Origin: Hymenobacter rubripertinctus | Lineage (GTDB): Bacteria > Bacteroidota > Bacteroidia > Cytophagales > Hymenobacteraceae | Length of the DNA stretch: 35,061 nt | Direction: 5' to 3' | Assembly: GCF_003583925.1 (NCBI RefSeq) | Contig: NZ_QYCN01000002.1 | Location: 178,784-213,844 of the forward strand | Part shown: positions 26,685 through 34,833 of the stretch, piece by piece | Position numbering within the stretch: the first letter of the stretch is position 1 | Layout of the letters: the number at the start of each line of letters is the position of its first letter | The notes under the pieces: generated by a model | The model's database searches: none | What the model was told of the DNA's origin: nothing | The model's input: the letters and a program-made list of their open reading frames with translations, nothing else | Made by a program: the position numbers and the translations under genes

Positions 26685-26713
26685 AAAAAAAGCCCGCTTG
26701 CGCGGGCTTTTTT
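26685..26713. terminator. Intrinsic terminator after citrate synthase, bidirectional
   Basis: AAAAAAAGCCCGC (26685-26697) pairs with GCGGGCTTTTTT (26702-26713) around a TTGC loop. It lies 24 nt after the gltA stop and also faces the reverse-strand secreted-protein gene. Confidence 0.93.
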
Positions 26714-26758
26714 ACATTCAGGTGTTACTGCAACTAACGCCACGTAAGCATCTGTTAA

Positions 26759-27124
26759 TCAACGAACATTGACGGCAGTGAATTCGGTTCTCATATTCTC
26801 GTATACGGCGTACTGCTGGGGCTGAAGCGTGGCGGCCAAATCCCAGTCGTAACGCTGCTGAATGTCGGCCAATGCTACGTCGAGCGCGGCGCGGTCGGCG
26901 GAGAGCTCCTTACGAGCCTGCACGGTTTCGGTGAGCAGCCGCACGTTGAGGCGACGCACTTTGATGTATTCGCCCTCACTGAGCTGCACGCGTTCGGCGA
27001 TGCGCCAAGCCATGGCGGTAGCACGCTCCGAAATAGAAGTGCCTCCGTCACCGGAAGCGGCCTGGGCCAGAGTTCCAGCCGATACAAGTACTGCGACGGC
27101 CAGGCAAGCGAAGACGTTTTTCAT
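26759..27124 (-). CDS. Small secreted protein, paralog B of three
   Basis: A 121-aa protein with a signal peptide (cleaved near AQA, residue 22), followed by helical sequence. Conserved blocks shared with the other two copies are RATAMAWRIAERVQLSEGEY, IKVRRLNVRLL and DIQQRYDWDLAATLQPQQYAVY. The middle segment (about 68-84) is rich in Ala, Glu and Arg. Start ATG 27124. It sits directly upstream of citrate synthase's terminator, facing it, and next to paralog C on the same strand but separated by an AT-rich gap with its own terminator, so the two are probably separate units. Function unknown. Confidence 0.8.
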   Translation of the reverse strand: MKNVFACLAVAVLVSAGTLAQAASGDGGTSISERATAMAWRIAERVQLSEGEYIKVRRLNVRLLTETVQARKELSADRAALDVALADIQQRYDWDLAATLQPQQYAVYENMRTEFTAVNVR

Positions 27125-27268
27125 AACGGTAGTGGTAAGGTTGGTGGAAGATGAGAGTCAGCGGAGTGATGTAAGCCAGAAACTTGAATTGAATATACAC
27201 CTATTGTATAACATATCCAATATTTACTTTAAAAATATGGGTTCATTCTTCTACTACTCGGATAAAAA

Positions 27269-27298
27269 CAAAGCCCACCGTTTATGCGGTGGGCTTTG
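27269..27298 (-). terminator. Intrinsic terminator after paralog C
   Basis: CAAAGCCCACCG (27269-27280) pairs with CGGTGGGCTTTG (27287-27298), loop TTTATG. On the reverse strand it is followed by TTTTTAT. It lies 10 nt past the stop at 27309. Confidence 0.88.
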
Positions 27299-27308
27299 CC
27301 TGGATGTA

Positions 27309-27677
27309 CTACTTGGGCAGCGTGCCCAGAGCCGTCATGCTGGCCCGGCTTTGCTGGAACAGGGCCAGTTGGGCAGGCCGCAGCAATTCCAGCAGATCCG
27401 CTTCGTACTGCACCTGGGCGTCGGCCAGACGCTGGTCCAGAATACCTGGATCAGCCGCGAAACGCGTCTTCAGGTCCTCCTGCTCCGAGAGCATCTGGAT
27501 GTTGAGGCGCTTTACTTGCAGGTACTGGCCTTCGTCGAGCCGTACTTTATCGGCAATGGAGCGGGTGAGGGCCGTAGCACGGGCCTGGATGGCCGTGGGG
27601 CCTTCTTTTTTAGCGCCCGCCAGTACGGCAGTCTGTACTCCGAGCAGCAAGCAAACGAAAAGTGAAATCTTCTTCAT
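27309..27677 (-). CDS. Small secreted protein, paralog C of three
   Basis: A 122-aa protein with signal peptide MKKISLFVCLLLGVQTAVLA, then helices. It shares with paralog B the order RATALTRSIADKVRLDEGQY, LQVKRLNIQML and DAQVQYEADLLELLRPAQL, and with paralog A the same block order. The segment 62-82 is acidic and may form a coiled coil. ATG 27677 was chosen because it starts the signal peptide; an upstream ATG at 27716 adds 13 residues that spoil it. Its AT-rich upstream region has a strong candidate promoter and a 76-nt structured element. Function unknown. Confidence 0.8.
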   Translation of the reverse strand: MKKISLFVCLLLGVQTAVLAGAKKEGPTAIQARATALTRSIADKVRLDEGQYLQVKRLNIQMLSEQEDLKTRFAADPGILDQRLADAQVQYEADLLELLRPAQLALFQQSRASMTALGTLPK

Positions 27678-27720
27678 ACTGTTTGTTGGTGAAGGGTTTA
27701 GAAAAATGGTGTACACAGGT

Positions 27721-27796
27721 AGTATTCCCGGATTTCGGCTCGCTTTGAGACTCCTGTAGTTAAACTACCAGTCCGGCTGAGCTATCTGGGAATATT
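27721..27796 (-). ncRNA. Structured 76-nt element with tRNA-like features (leader or relic)
   Basis: On the reverse strand the sequence has TATTCCC/GGGAATA (27794-27788 and 27729-27723) as an acceptor-like 7-bp pair and a D-arm-like TAGCTCAG...CTGGTAG. It has no T-loop TTCGAA and no normal anticodon loop. Pairing instead suggests a rod: acceptor stem, GAT/ATC, GCTC/GAGC, GACT/AGTC and an apical GTAGT-TTA-ACTAC. It begins within about 1 nt of the -7 box at 27797-27804, hence near the likely transcription start of paralog C. It could be a 5'-leader structure or a decayed tRNA gene. The 27678-28027 gap otherwise holds only the promoter and hairpins listed here. Confidence 0.35.
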
Positions 27797-27827
27797 CAAA
27801 TGTACACGTAATTATTAAACTTTAAAA
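27797..27827 (-). promoter_or_regulatory. Candidate Bacteroidota sigma-A promoter for paralog C
   Basis: Reverse strand: TTTT (27827-27824), 19-nt spacer, TACATTTG (27804-27797). Spacing is exact and the -7 box fits TAnnTTTG; the -33 box differs at one base from TTTG. The start codon is about 120 nt downstream. Confidence 0.55.
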
Positions 27828-27915
27828 TGTTTTTTTATCACTATTCTTCTTCATAGCTTTTATTACAAAATGGTAATTCACTCATTATCAGAATTATAAT
27901 TACCATATGAAAAAG

Positions 27916-27982
27916 GAAGACTACAATCAAAAAAAAGTCCAAATGCTCTCGCAATCGGACTTTTTTTTTGATTGTAGTCTTC
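27916..27982. terminator. Long A/T-containing palindrome near the PorE-like gene's 3' end
   Basis: GAAGACTACAATCA8GTCC (27916-27940) pairs with GGACT9GATTGTAGTCTTC (27957-27982), with one extra T on the right and a 16-nt centre. It lies in AT-rich DNA upstream of paralog C and beyond the 3' end of the PorE-like gene on the reverse strand. Confidence 0.8.
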
Positions 27983-27987
27983 TGCCA

Positions 27988-28007
27988 GAAGGTGCTTCGG
28001 CACCTTC
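27988..28007 (-). terminator. Short hairpin just after the PorE-like gene
   Basis: GAAGGTGC (27988-27995) pairs with GCACCTTC (28000-28007). The four-base loop reads TTCG on + and CGAA on the reverse strand. It lies 20 nt beyond the stop at 28028, ahead of the larger palindrome. Confidence 0.6.
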
Positions 28008-28027
28008 ACTCCTGTTCGTGCGGGGAC

Positions 28028-29980
28028 CTAAAGAATGCGCAGCTCAATCCGCCGGTTTTGCTGGCGGCGGGCTTCCGAATCGTTGGGCATGAGGGGTTTC
28101 GACTCGCCGTAGCCCCGGTAGCGCAGCCGCTGGGCACTCACGCCCTGGCTCACCAGATAAGCGTACACCGACTTGGCCCGGTTCTGCGACAGTACCTGGT
28201 TGTCGTCGTCGGAACCCACGTCGTCGGTGTGGCCCGATACCTCGACCTGCACCTCGGGATACTGCTTCATGAAGCTCACCAGCCGGTTCAACTCGGTACG
28301 CGACTTGGGCTTAAGCTCGTACTGGTTCACATCGAAGAACAGGTTGTTGAGCACGATGCTGCGGCCGGCCCGCACGGGTTCCAGGTAAAGGTCGAGGGTG
28401 AGGGGGTCGAAGGCGCGTTTGTCACTGTAATCGAAACTCAGGCTTTTCATCAGATACTTGTCGGCGGCGGCGTACATGGCGTATTGCCGGCCCTCGTTGA
28501 GTACCACGGTGTATTCGCCGTTTTCGGCGTCGGAACCCACGTACTGCACCAGCTCATTGGTGTTGAGGTCGTAGAGCTGCACGTCGGCGGCGATGGGCTT
28601 CTTGGTGAAGGCGTCGAATACGCGGCCCTGGGTGTAGGTGCTGGTTTCGCGGGCCCGCACCTGCTGGGGCACCTCGAAGCCGAAGAGTTCCACCGGCCGG
28701 TCGCGCTCCTGCTTCACGCCGGGCACGGCTGCCCGCGAGCGGGAGCAGAAGCCCCGGCGGTTATCGGAGCTGATGAACAGGGAGGCTTCGTTCTCGAACG
28801 TATTGAGCGGGTAGCCCAGGTTCTGGGGCGGGCTCCACTTGCCATCGGTAAGCTGCTGCTCGCAGCGGTACACATCCAACCCGCCCATGCCTACGAGGCC
28901 ATCGGTGACGTAGTAGAGCGTGGTGCCGCTGGCGTGGATGAAGGGAGCCATGTCCTTGCCGGCCGTGTTCACGGGCGCGCCCAGGTTGCGGGCGGGCGTC
29001 CAGTTGTTGTGTTCGTCGAGGGTGGTCACGTAAATATCCTCCTGGCCCTGGCCCCCGCGCCGGGTGCTGGTGAAGTAGAGCGTGCGGCCGTCGGCCGAGA
29101 GCGTGGGCTGGGAGTCCCACTCGGGCGAGTTCACGTTGCGGCCCAGGTTCAGGGGCTTACTCCAGGCGTTGCCGGTGCGCCGCGAGATATACAGGTCGCA
29201 GTTGCCCACCGAGTTAGGCCGGTCGCAGGAGGCAAACACCAGCGTTTTACCGTCGCCGGAAATGGCCCCTGCGCCTTCGTTGTAGGGCGTGTTGATGGCG
29301 GGCGAAATGGAGGTCGGCTCGCCCATGCTGCCGTCCTTGTTCTGGCGGCTCACAAACAGGTCTTCGCCGCTTTCCGAAGTCGGGCGGCCCGTGAACAGCA
29401 GGAAGCGGCTATCGGCCGTGAGGGCCGGGAAATACTGAAACCGGAACGTGTTGAGCGGTGCGGCCAGGCGCTCGGGCTGCATCCCAGTGGGCGCGGCCAT
29501 GGCCTTTTGGGCAAACTCGCAGTTGAGCAGCTGGCGCTGGGCCCGGGGGGCGTTGCGCTGGCTTTTGGCGGCCGTTTTGAGGTAGTTCTTGTAGCCGCTG
29601 GCGGCGGTAGTGTAGTCGCCGAAGCTGATGGCCAGCTCGCCCAGCGTGAAGTAGTCGTTGGAGCGGGAGGCATCTACGGGCAGCTTGCTCAGCCCGTCGC
29701 GGTAGGCCTCAAAGGCCTGCTGATTCTCGCCCATGGCCTTGAGCAGGGAGCCTTTCAGCACGTAGGGCTCACCCAGGGAGGGGAACTTCTGACTGAGCTG
29801 GTTCAGCGTTTCAATGGCCTTGTCGAAGTCCCGGGCTTTGGCCTGGCCCTGCGCCTTGTCCCACAAATTGCGGGCCTTGGTGTTGGTGGTGCTGAGCCGG
29901 GCCTGGGCCACGGCAGACGACGGGCGCAAACCGCCGGCAGTCAGCAGCACAACTATCGGAACGATAAGCGAACGGCGCAT
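28028..29980 (-). CDS. TPR-PD40-CRD-OmpA protein, PorE-like
   Basis: A 650-aa secreted protein. A signal peptide (1-26, ending AVAQA) is followed by TPR-like helices (about 32-160), a PD40/WD40-like propeller (about 180-430, with repeats such as TPYNEGAGAISGDGKTLVFA and WDSQPTLSADGRTLYFTS), a carboxypeptidase-regulatory-like beta fold (about 448-515) and a C-terminal OmpA domain (about 543-650; GHTDDVGS and RRIELRI are peptidoglycan-binding motifs). This is the domain order of PorE, a type IX secretion periplasmic component of Porphyromonas gingivalis. Unlike that lipoprotein it has no lipobox Cys. Similar OmpA proteins with other roles exist in Bacteroidota, and no PorP/SprF neighbour is seen. 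ATG 29980 was chosen for the signal peptide; queE's stop lies 18 nt upstream. Confidence 0.88.
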   Translation of the reverse strand: MRRSLIVPIVVLLTAGGLRPSSAVAQARLSTTNTKARNLWDKAQGQAKARDFDKAIETLNQLSQKFPSLGEPYVLKGSLLKAMGENQQAFEAYRDGLSKLPVDASRSNDYFTLGELAISFGDYTTAASGYKNYLKTAAKSQRNAPRAQRQLLNCEFAQKAMAAPTGMQPERLAAPLNTFRFQYFPALTADSRFLLFTGRPTSESGEDLFVSRQNKDGSMGEPTSISPAINTPYNEGAGAISGDGKTLVFASCDRPNSVGNCDLYISRRTGNAWSKPLNLGRNVNSPEWDSQPTLSADGRTLYFTSTRRGGQGQEDIYVTTLDEHNNWTPARNLGAPVNTAGKDMAPFIHASGTTLYYVTDGLVGMGGLDVYRCEQQLTDGKWSPPQNLGYPLNTFENEASLFISSDNRRGFCSRSRAAVPGVKQERDRPVELFGFEVPQQVRARETSTYTQGRVFDAFTKKPIAADVQLYDLNTNELVQYVGSDAENGEYTVVLNEGRQYAMYAAADKYLMKSLSFDYSDKRAFDPLTLDLYLEPVRAGRSIVLNNLFFDVNQYELKPKSRTELNRLVSFMKQYPEVQVEVSGHTDDVGSDDDNQVLSQNRAKSVYAYLVSQGVSAQRLRYRGYGESKPLMPNDSEARRQQNRRIELRIL

Positions 29981-29998
29981 AGGCGGAAAAGTAGGGCG

Positions 29999-30580
29999 CT
30001 AGGGAATATCGAGGAATTTATGCGTCTGCAACGACACCTGCCAGCGCGGGTGGGTTTTCACGTAGTCCACGATGAGCGGCATCATGGCCGGGGCCTTGCT
30101 CCACTCCGGCTGGAGGTAGAGGCGGCACTCCGGCCCGACCAGGGCGGCGTGCTCCTCGGCCCAGGCAAAGTCACTTTTGTTGAAAACGATGATCTTGAGC
30201 TCGTGGGCGGCGGCCAGCACCGAGGGCAGCGGTGCTTTAAACTTTTTCGGCGATACGCAAATCCAGTTCCAGTTTCCGCTCAGCGGGTAGGCCCCGCTGG
30301 TTTCAATCCAGTTCTGGCAGCCGGCCGCGTGCAGGGCGACCGTCAGGGGCGCCAAATCGTGCATGAGGGGCTCGCCGCCGGTTATCACGATGTTGCGGCC
30401 GGGGTGGGCCGTGGCGGCCGCGACCAAATCGGCAACAGCCTGGCGCGGGTGGGCATCCAGGGGCCAGGATTCTTTCACGTCGCACCACACGCAGCCCACG
30501 TCGCAGCCCCCCAACCGGATGAAGTAGGCGGCGCGGCCGGTGTTGTAGCCCTCCCCCTGAATGGTGTAAAACTGCTCCAT
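29999..30580 (-). CDS. queE: 7-carboxy-7-deazaguanine synthase QueE
   Basis: A radical-SAM enzyme that makes 7-carboxy-7-deazaguanine from 6-carboxytetrahydropterin in queuosine/preQ0 biosynthesis. The [4Fe-4S]-binding cysteines are C26, C30 and C33 (GGCDVGCVWCD), a Cx3CxxC spacing. FYTIQGEGYNTGRAAYFIRLGG and VITGGEP are diagnostic. I list ATG 30580 (193 aa), but in-frame sequence continues upstream to a TTG at 30676; homologs of this branch often carry a few residues before the FYTIQGEG block, and HELPV...SLPVMEQF could be translated, so the real start may be longer. No other queuosine gene is adjacent. The stop lies 18 nt from the start of the PorE-like gene, so the two may share a transcript. 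Cytoplasmic. Confidence 0.92.
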   Translation of the reverse strand: MEQFYTIQGEGYNTGRAAYFIRLGGCDVGCVWCDVKESWPLDAHPRQAVADLVAAATAHPGRNIVITGGEPLMHDLAPLTVALHAAGCQNWIETSGAYPLSGNWNWICVSPKKFKAPLPSVLAAAHELKIIVFNKSDFAWAEEHAALVGPECRLYLQPEWSKAPAMMPLIVDYVKTHPRWQVSLQTHKFLDIP

Positions 30581-30803
30581 AACGGGCAGCGAGGGGGCGG
30601 CCGCCGGCTCAGCCGGGGCGGCCGACGTAACGGGAAGTTCGTGCAGCAAAACAGGTGGTATTCTCAGAAAAAACAAGCCGGACCGCCGGGTAATCCAACT
30701 GCCGCGGCAATTGTCTCCTTCCCTGGCGGCCCGACTTTAAAAGTAGCATTCTAACCCGAATTCTGAAAGCCAACGTGGGTTTTAGTTGGGTTCGCGCCGG
30801 CTC

Positions 30804-31712
30804 TTAACCGTACACCTCCCCCTTCGCGGCCCGCAGCGTGTTCAGCAGCAGCATGGCAATGGTCATGGGGCCGACGCCGCCGGGAACCGGGGTGATGCAG
30901 GAGGTGCGCGGGGCCACTTCGGCAAAGTCCACGTCGCCTCTCAGAGCCCAGCCCGATTTCTTGGCGGCATCCTCCACGCGGGTGGTGCCCACGTCGATAA
31001 CCACCGCCCCGGGCTTCACCATATCGGCCGTCACGAACCCGGGGCGGCCCAGGGCAGCCACCAGAATATCGGCGGTGCGGGTGATGGCGGCCAGGTTCTG
31101 GGTCCGGGAGTGACATAAGGTAACGGTGCAGTTACCGGGCTCCAGATTCTTGGCCAGCAGGATGCTAACCGGCGTACCCACGATGTTGGAGCGGCCGATA
31201 ACCACGCAGTGCTTGCCATCGGTGGGCAGCTCGTAGCGGCGCAACAGCTCCACGATGCCCGAGGGCGTAGCGGGCAGCAGGGCCGGCAGCCCGGCCACCA
31301 TCCGCCCGATGTTCATCGGGTGGAAGCCATCCACATCCTTCTCGGGCCGCACCGCCTCAATCACCTTGTTGGTGTCGATGTGGCGGGGCAGCGGCAGCTG
31401 CACAATGAAGCCGTCAATCTGGTCGTCCTCGTTCAGCTCGGCCACCTTGGCCAGCAGCTCGGCTTCCGTGATGGTGTCCTCGTAGCGCAACAGGGTACTT
31501 TCGAACCCCACCCGCTCGCAGGCCAGCACCTTGTTGCGCACGTACGTCTCCGAGCCTCCGTCGTGGCCCACCAGAATGGCGGCCAGGTGCGGTGTTTTGT
31601 GCCCGGCGGCTTTGCGCTGGGCTACCTCGGCAGCAATTTCTTCTTTGATGGCCTCGGCGGTTTGCTTGCCGTCAATGAGGCGGTAGGTGGTGGCGTCGGG
31701 GGCGGTGGTCAT
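30804..31712 (-). CDS. folD: Bifunctional methylenetetrahydrofolate dehydrogenase/methenyltetrahydrofolate cyclohydrolase
   Basis: A 302-aa FolD, which oxidises 5,10-methylene-THF to methenyl-THF and hydrolyses it to 10-formyl-THF. The catalytic Lys K61 and Y57 are visible in [43 protein letters not shown] (about 128-143), [14 protein letters not shown] (NADP-binding) and [14 protein letters not shown] are conserved family blocks. ATG 31712 was chosen over a TTG two codons earlier. A 65-aa gene ends 15 nt upstream and may form an operon with it. The 223-nt gap toward queE holds no gene that I can support. Confidence 0.97.
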   Translation of the reverse strand: MTTAPDATTYRLIDGKQTAEAIKEEIAAEVAQRKAAGHKTPHLAAILVGHDGGSETYVRNKVLACERVGFESTLLRYEDTITEAELLAKVAELNEDDQIDGFIVQLPLPRHIDTNKVIEAVRPEKDVDGFHPMNIGRMVAGLPALLPATPSGIVELLRRYELPTDGKHCVVIGRSNIVGTPVSILLAKNLEPGNCTVTLCHSRTQNLAAITRTADILVAALGRPGFVTADMVKPGAVVIDVGTTRVEDAAKKSGWALRGDVDFAEVAPRTSCITPVPGGVGPMTIAMLLLNTLRAAKGEVYG

Positions 31713-31727
31713 GCGCAAGCAGGAAGG

Positions 31728-31925
31728 TTAAACTGATTTCGTTTCTTCGTTGGGCAGGTTGTTCTGAAGCGCTTCGTGGGCGGCAATGGCCTCGGCACCG
31801 GATTCGAGCAGGGCTTTCTCCATGGCGGGCCAATCGTCCCGCCACCGGAACTTGCGCTCCTGGCCCTTGCGGATTTTCTCTAGCTGCTCGTGGCTCGTGC
31901 AATTCTTGATGAGGTGGGAAGACAT
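31728..31925 (-). CDS. Small hypothetical protein upstream of folD
   Basis: A 65-aa hydrophilic, charged protein of unknown function. It reads MSSHLIKNCTSHEQLEKIR and then KGQERKFRWRDDWPAMEKAL, ending in acidic NLPNEETKSV. The second half predicts as helix. No Cys pairs, zinc motif or membrane segment is evident (one Cys at 9). ATG 31925 was selected; upstream residues are unlikely. It ends 15 nt before folD on the same strand. It is too short for a family call, but its regular codon use and tight spacing to folD favour a real gene. Confidence 0.6.
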   Translation of the reverse strand: MSSHLIKNCTSHEQLEKIRKGQERKFRWRDDWPAMEKALLESGAEAIAAHEALQNNLPNEETKSV

Positions 31926-31993
31926 GGTTTGGGGTTTAGCAACACACACCCGGTCAAGAAGTGCATCAGGTAAAAAAAATGAGGAGTACGCGC

Positions 31994-32023
31994 AAAAAAA
32001 AAACGCGCCCCAACGGAGCGCGT
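31994..32023 (-). terminator. Intrinsic terminator after lepA
   Basis: On the reverse strand ACGCGC (32023-32018) and GCGCGT (32008-32003) pair around a 9-nt loop, followed by ten Ts (complement of A at 31994-32003). It lies 9 nt past the lepA stop. Confidence 0.88.
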
Positions 32024-32031
32024 CTCACTCG

Positions 32032-33819
32032 TTAATCAATTTTCAAAACGGCCAGGAAAGCTTCCTGCGGGATTTCCACGGAACCCACCTGACGCATCCG
32101 CTTCTTGCCTTCTTTCTGCTTTTCGAGCAGTTTGCGCTTGCGGCTGATGTCGCCGCCGTAGCACTTGGCAATTACGTTTTTGCGCAGGGCTTTCACCGTT
32201 TCGCGGGAAATGATTTTCTGGCCGATGCTGGCCTGGATGGCAATTTCGAACTGCTGGCGGGGCAGCAACTCGCGCAGCTTTTCGCACAGGCGGCGGCCCC
32301 ACTCGTAGCTCTTGCTCCGGTGCACGATGGCTGACAGGGCATCCACCTTCTCGCCGTTGAGCATGATGTCGAGCTTGACCATGTCCGATTCGCGGAAGCC
32401 GATCAGCTCGTAATCAAGCGAAGCGTAGCCGCGGCTGATGGTTTTGAGCTTGTCGAAGAAGTCGAACACAATTTCCGACAGCGGCAGCTCAAAGGTCATT
32501 TCTACCCGCTCGGAAGTCAGGTAGCTCTGGCCCTTGATGACGCCGCGCTTCTCCATGCAGAGCGTGATGATAGGCCCCACGTAATCGGCGGCCGTGATGA
32601 TCTGGGCCTTAATGAAGGGCTCCTCGATGTACTTGATCATGTTCGGCTCCGGCATTTCGCTCGGGGCGTTGATGGTCAGCAGCTGGTCCTTGGTGCCGGT
32701 GGCGTGGAACTGCACGCTGGGCACGGTGGTAATCACGGTCATGTTGAACTCGCGCTCCAGGCGCTCCTGCACAATTTCCATGTGCAGCATGCCCAGAAAG
32801 CCGCAGCGGAAGCCGAAGCCCAGGGCCACCGACGTTTCGGGCTCCCAAACCAGGGAGGCGTCATTGAGCTGGAGTTTTTCCATGCACGAGCGCAGCTCCT
32901 CGTACTCGGTGGTTTCGACGGGATAGATGCCCGCAAAAACCATCGGCTTCACGTCGGCAAAGCCCTGAATGGCTTCCTTGGTGGGGTTGGCCACGTGGGT
33001 AATGGTGTCGCCCACTTTTACTTCGCGGGCTTCCTTGATACCCGAGATGAGGTAGCCCACATTGCCGGCCCCCATTTGCTGGCGGGGTTCCTGGTTGAGG
33101 CCCAAAATGCCGATTTCATCGGCCCCGTATTCCTTGCCGGTGGCCATAAAGCGGAGCTTGTCGCCCTTTTTCATGGTGCCGTTCTTGATGCGGAACAGCA
33201 CCTCAATGCCCCGGTAGGAGTTGAAAACGGAGTCGAAAATCAGGGCCTGCAAGGGCGCTTCGGGGTCGCCTTTGGGAGCCGGTATCCGCTCGATGATGGC
33301 GTGCAGAATAGCCTCAATACCGAGCCCGGTTTTGCCCGAGGCGTGGATGATGTCGCCCGGGTCGCAGCCGATCAAGTCCACGATTTCGTCGGTCACTTCC
33401 TCCGGCATGGCGTGGGGCAGGTCGATTTTATTGAGGACGGGAATGATTTCCAGGTCGGCCCCGATAGCGAGGTAGAGGTTGGAAATCGTCTGGGCCTCAA
33501 TGCCCTGGGAGGCATCCACGATGAGCAGCGCGCCTTCGCAGGCGGCAATGCTGCGGCTCACTTCGTAGCTGAAATCGACGTGACCGGGGGTGTCAATCAG
33601 GTTGAGCGTGTAGGTTTCCCCTTTGTAGGGAAACTGCATCTGGATGGCGTGGCTCTTGATGGTGATGCCCCGCTCCCGCTCCAGGTCCATGTTGTCGAGC
33701 AGCTGGGCCTGCATGTCGCGCTTGGCCACGGTGCTCGTGAATTCGAGCAGGCGGTCGGCGAGCGTGCTTTTGCCGTGGTCGATGTGGGCAATGATGCAGA
33801 AATTGCGGATGTTCTTCAC
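32032..33819 (-). CDS. lepA: Elongation factor 4 (LepA)
   Basis: A 595-aa ribosomal GTPase that acts on translocation complexes and is linked to ribosome biogenesis and stress. The G domain is at the N-terminus (AHIDHGKST at 10-18, [18 protein letters not shown]). EF-G-like domains II, III and V follow, and the LepA-specific C-terminal domain ends [34 protein letters not shown] sequence marks the LepA C-terminal region. Length is typical. The start is GTG (33817-33819), before [13 protein letters not shown]; no ATG is available. A TACCTTTG box lies 23 nt upstream. Confidence 0.97.
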   Translation of the reverse strand: MKNIRNFCIIAHIDHGKSTLADRLLEFTSTVAKRDMQAQLLDNMDLERERGITIKSHAIQMQFPYKGETYTLNLIDTPGHVDFSYEVSRSIAACEGALLIVDASQGIEAQTISNLYLAIGADLEIIPVLNKIDLPHAMPEEVTDEIVDLIGCDPGDIIHASGKTGLGIEAILHAIIERIPAPKGDPEAPLQALIFDSVFNSYRGIEVLFRIKNGTMKKGDKLRFMATGKEYGADEIGILGLNQEPRQQMGAGNVGYLISGIKEAREVKVGDTITHVANPTKEAIQGFADVKPMVFAGIYPVETTEYEELRSCMEKLQLNDASLVWEPETSVALGFGFRCGFLGMLHMEIVQERLEREFNMTVITTVPSVQFHATGTKDQLLTINAPSEMPEPNMIKYIEEPFIKAQIITAADYVGPIITLCMEKRGVIKGQSYLTSERVEMTFELPLSEIVFDFFDKLKTISRGYASLDYELIGFRESDMVKLDIMLNGEKVDALSAIVHRSKSYEWGRRLCEKLRELLPRQQFEIAIQASIGQKIISRETVKALRKNVIAKCYGGDISRKRKLLEKQKEGKKRMRQVGSVEIPQEAFLAVLKID

Positions 33820-33841
33820 TGGAGGCAGTTTTTTCTAGCTT

Positions 33842-33849
33842 CAAAGGTA
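33842..33849 (-). promoter_or_regulatory. Candidate -7 box for lepA
   Basis: The reverse-strand sequence is TACCTTTG, a perfect TAnnTTTG match, 23 nt upstream of the GTG start. No TTTG lies at the expected -33 distance, so support is limited. Confidence 0.35.
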
Positions 33850-33963
33850 CGCAACGGGGTTGGGATATGCTACGGCGGCGCGGGCCGGCCCCAAAACCCG
33901 CCGGCTGGATTCTGCGGCCGACTCCCTATTTTTAACCGTTGAATCCCGCCACGTATCGTGCTC

Positions 33964-34803
33964 ATGTCTGCCCTATCTGCTTTGTCTTCCGATCATCCCG
34001 CCAGCAAAACCAAGGTGCTGGCCCTGAACAGTACCATCCTCTACCTGCTGGCCTACCTGCTCGTGCAGGGGGCTTACCAGGCGGCCACCGTGGGCATGGC
34101 CCGGCGGCTGAGCATTCCGGGCATCTGGGGCGTGAGCGGTATCCACTTCACCATTGCCGACCCGCAGTGGTGGCGCATTGGCGTACTGGCCGTGTATGGC
34201 GCGGGGCCGGCCGTGTGCGCACTCCTGGGGCTGGGAGCCGTGCTCTGGTTCTGGTTCGGGGCCCGGCAGCAACCCGGCCTGCTCAAGCTCTGGCTGCTGT
34301 GGGTGGTGCTGCACGCCTGCAACCTGGTGTTGGGGGCGCTGGCGGCGGATACGCTGCTGGAAAACTGGGCCTGGTACCTGCCCAGCTGGCTGTTTCTAGC
34401 CGGCAACATTCCCAATATCGCGCTGGCCGTGGTGGCCGCGCTGCTGCAAGTGGTGGTGGGGTATTTCGCCGCCATCGGGTTTCTGCAAAGCCACGATTCC
34501 ATCACCCTGATGCAGTTCGATAACCGCCCCCAACTGATTCGGGCGGGCCTGTGGGCTCCGTGGCTGTTGGGCAGCCTGGCGCTGGCCGTGCTCAAATTGC
34601 CCGACCTGACCCAGAACGAGCTGCTGCACTTTCTGACGATGGCCCTGCTGCTGCTGCCCCTGGCCCTGCACAGCCGCCGCGAGCTGTTCGACCAGACGTT
34701 GCCCCGCTCCCGCAAATCGTACCCGGCCTGGGAGCTGGCCGCCCTCACGCTGCTGGTTGCCGGGGCGTGGTGGTGGGTGCTGACCCCGGGCCTGCGGTTT
34801 TAG
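33964..34803 (+). CDS. Polytopic membrane protein of unknown function
   Basis: A 279-aa protein with about seven predicted membrane helices (roughly 22-42, 74-98, 106-128, 152-174, 196-212, 222-237 and 257-274). The hydrophilic N-terminus (1-18) is Ser-rich and a Trp-rich segment (RIADPQWW, NWAWYLPSW) lies at interfaces. The last helices contain KLPDLTQNELLHFLTM and WELAALTLLVAGAWWW. I see no catalytic metal motif (HEXXH or similar) and no known transporter signature. ATG 33964 was chosen over a GTG six bases earlier. Divergent from lepA. Its stop at 34803 is convergent with the fragment at the right edge. Function unknown. Confidence 0.75.
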   Translation: MSALSALSSDHPASKTKVLALNSTILYLLAYLLVQGAYQAATVGMARRLSIPGIWGVSGIHFTIADPQWWRIGVLAVYGAGPAVCALLGLGAVLWFWFGARQQPGLLKLWLLWVVLHACNLVLGALAADTLLENWAWYLPSWLFLAGNIPNIALAVVAALLQVVVGYFAAIGFLQSHDSITLMQFDNRPQLIRAGLWAPWLLGSLALAVLKLPDLTQNELLHFLTMALLLLPLALHSRRELFDQTLPRSRKSYPAWELAALTLLVAGAWWWVLTPGLRF

Positions 34804-34833
34804 GCGGCAGGCAGTCTGAGGGGGCAGGCCCTT

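Noticed and set aside
27721..27796. Functional tRNA gene on the reverse strand
   Set aside because: Acceptor and D-arm-like strings are present, but the anticodon arm lacks a 7-nt loop with U33, the D stem does not close and no TTCGAA T-loop exists. Kept only as a tRNA-like structured element.
27968..30754. Very long forward frame opposite the PorE-like gene and queE
   Set aside because: It is an antisense shadow of GC-rich coding sequence; the reverse strand has recognisable domains in correct order and the forward product does not.
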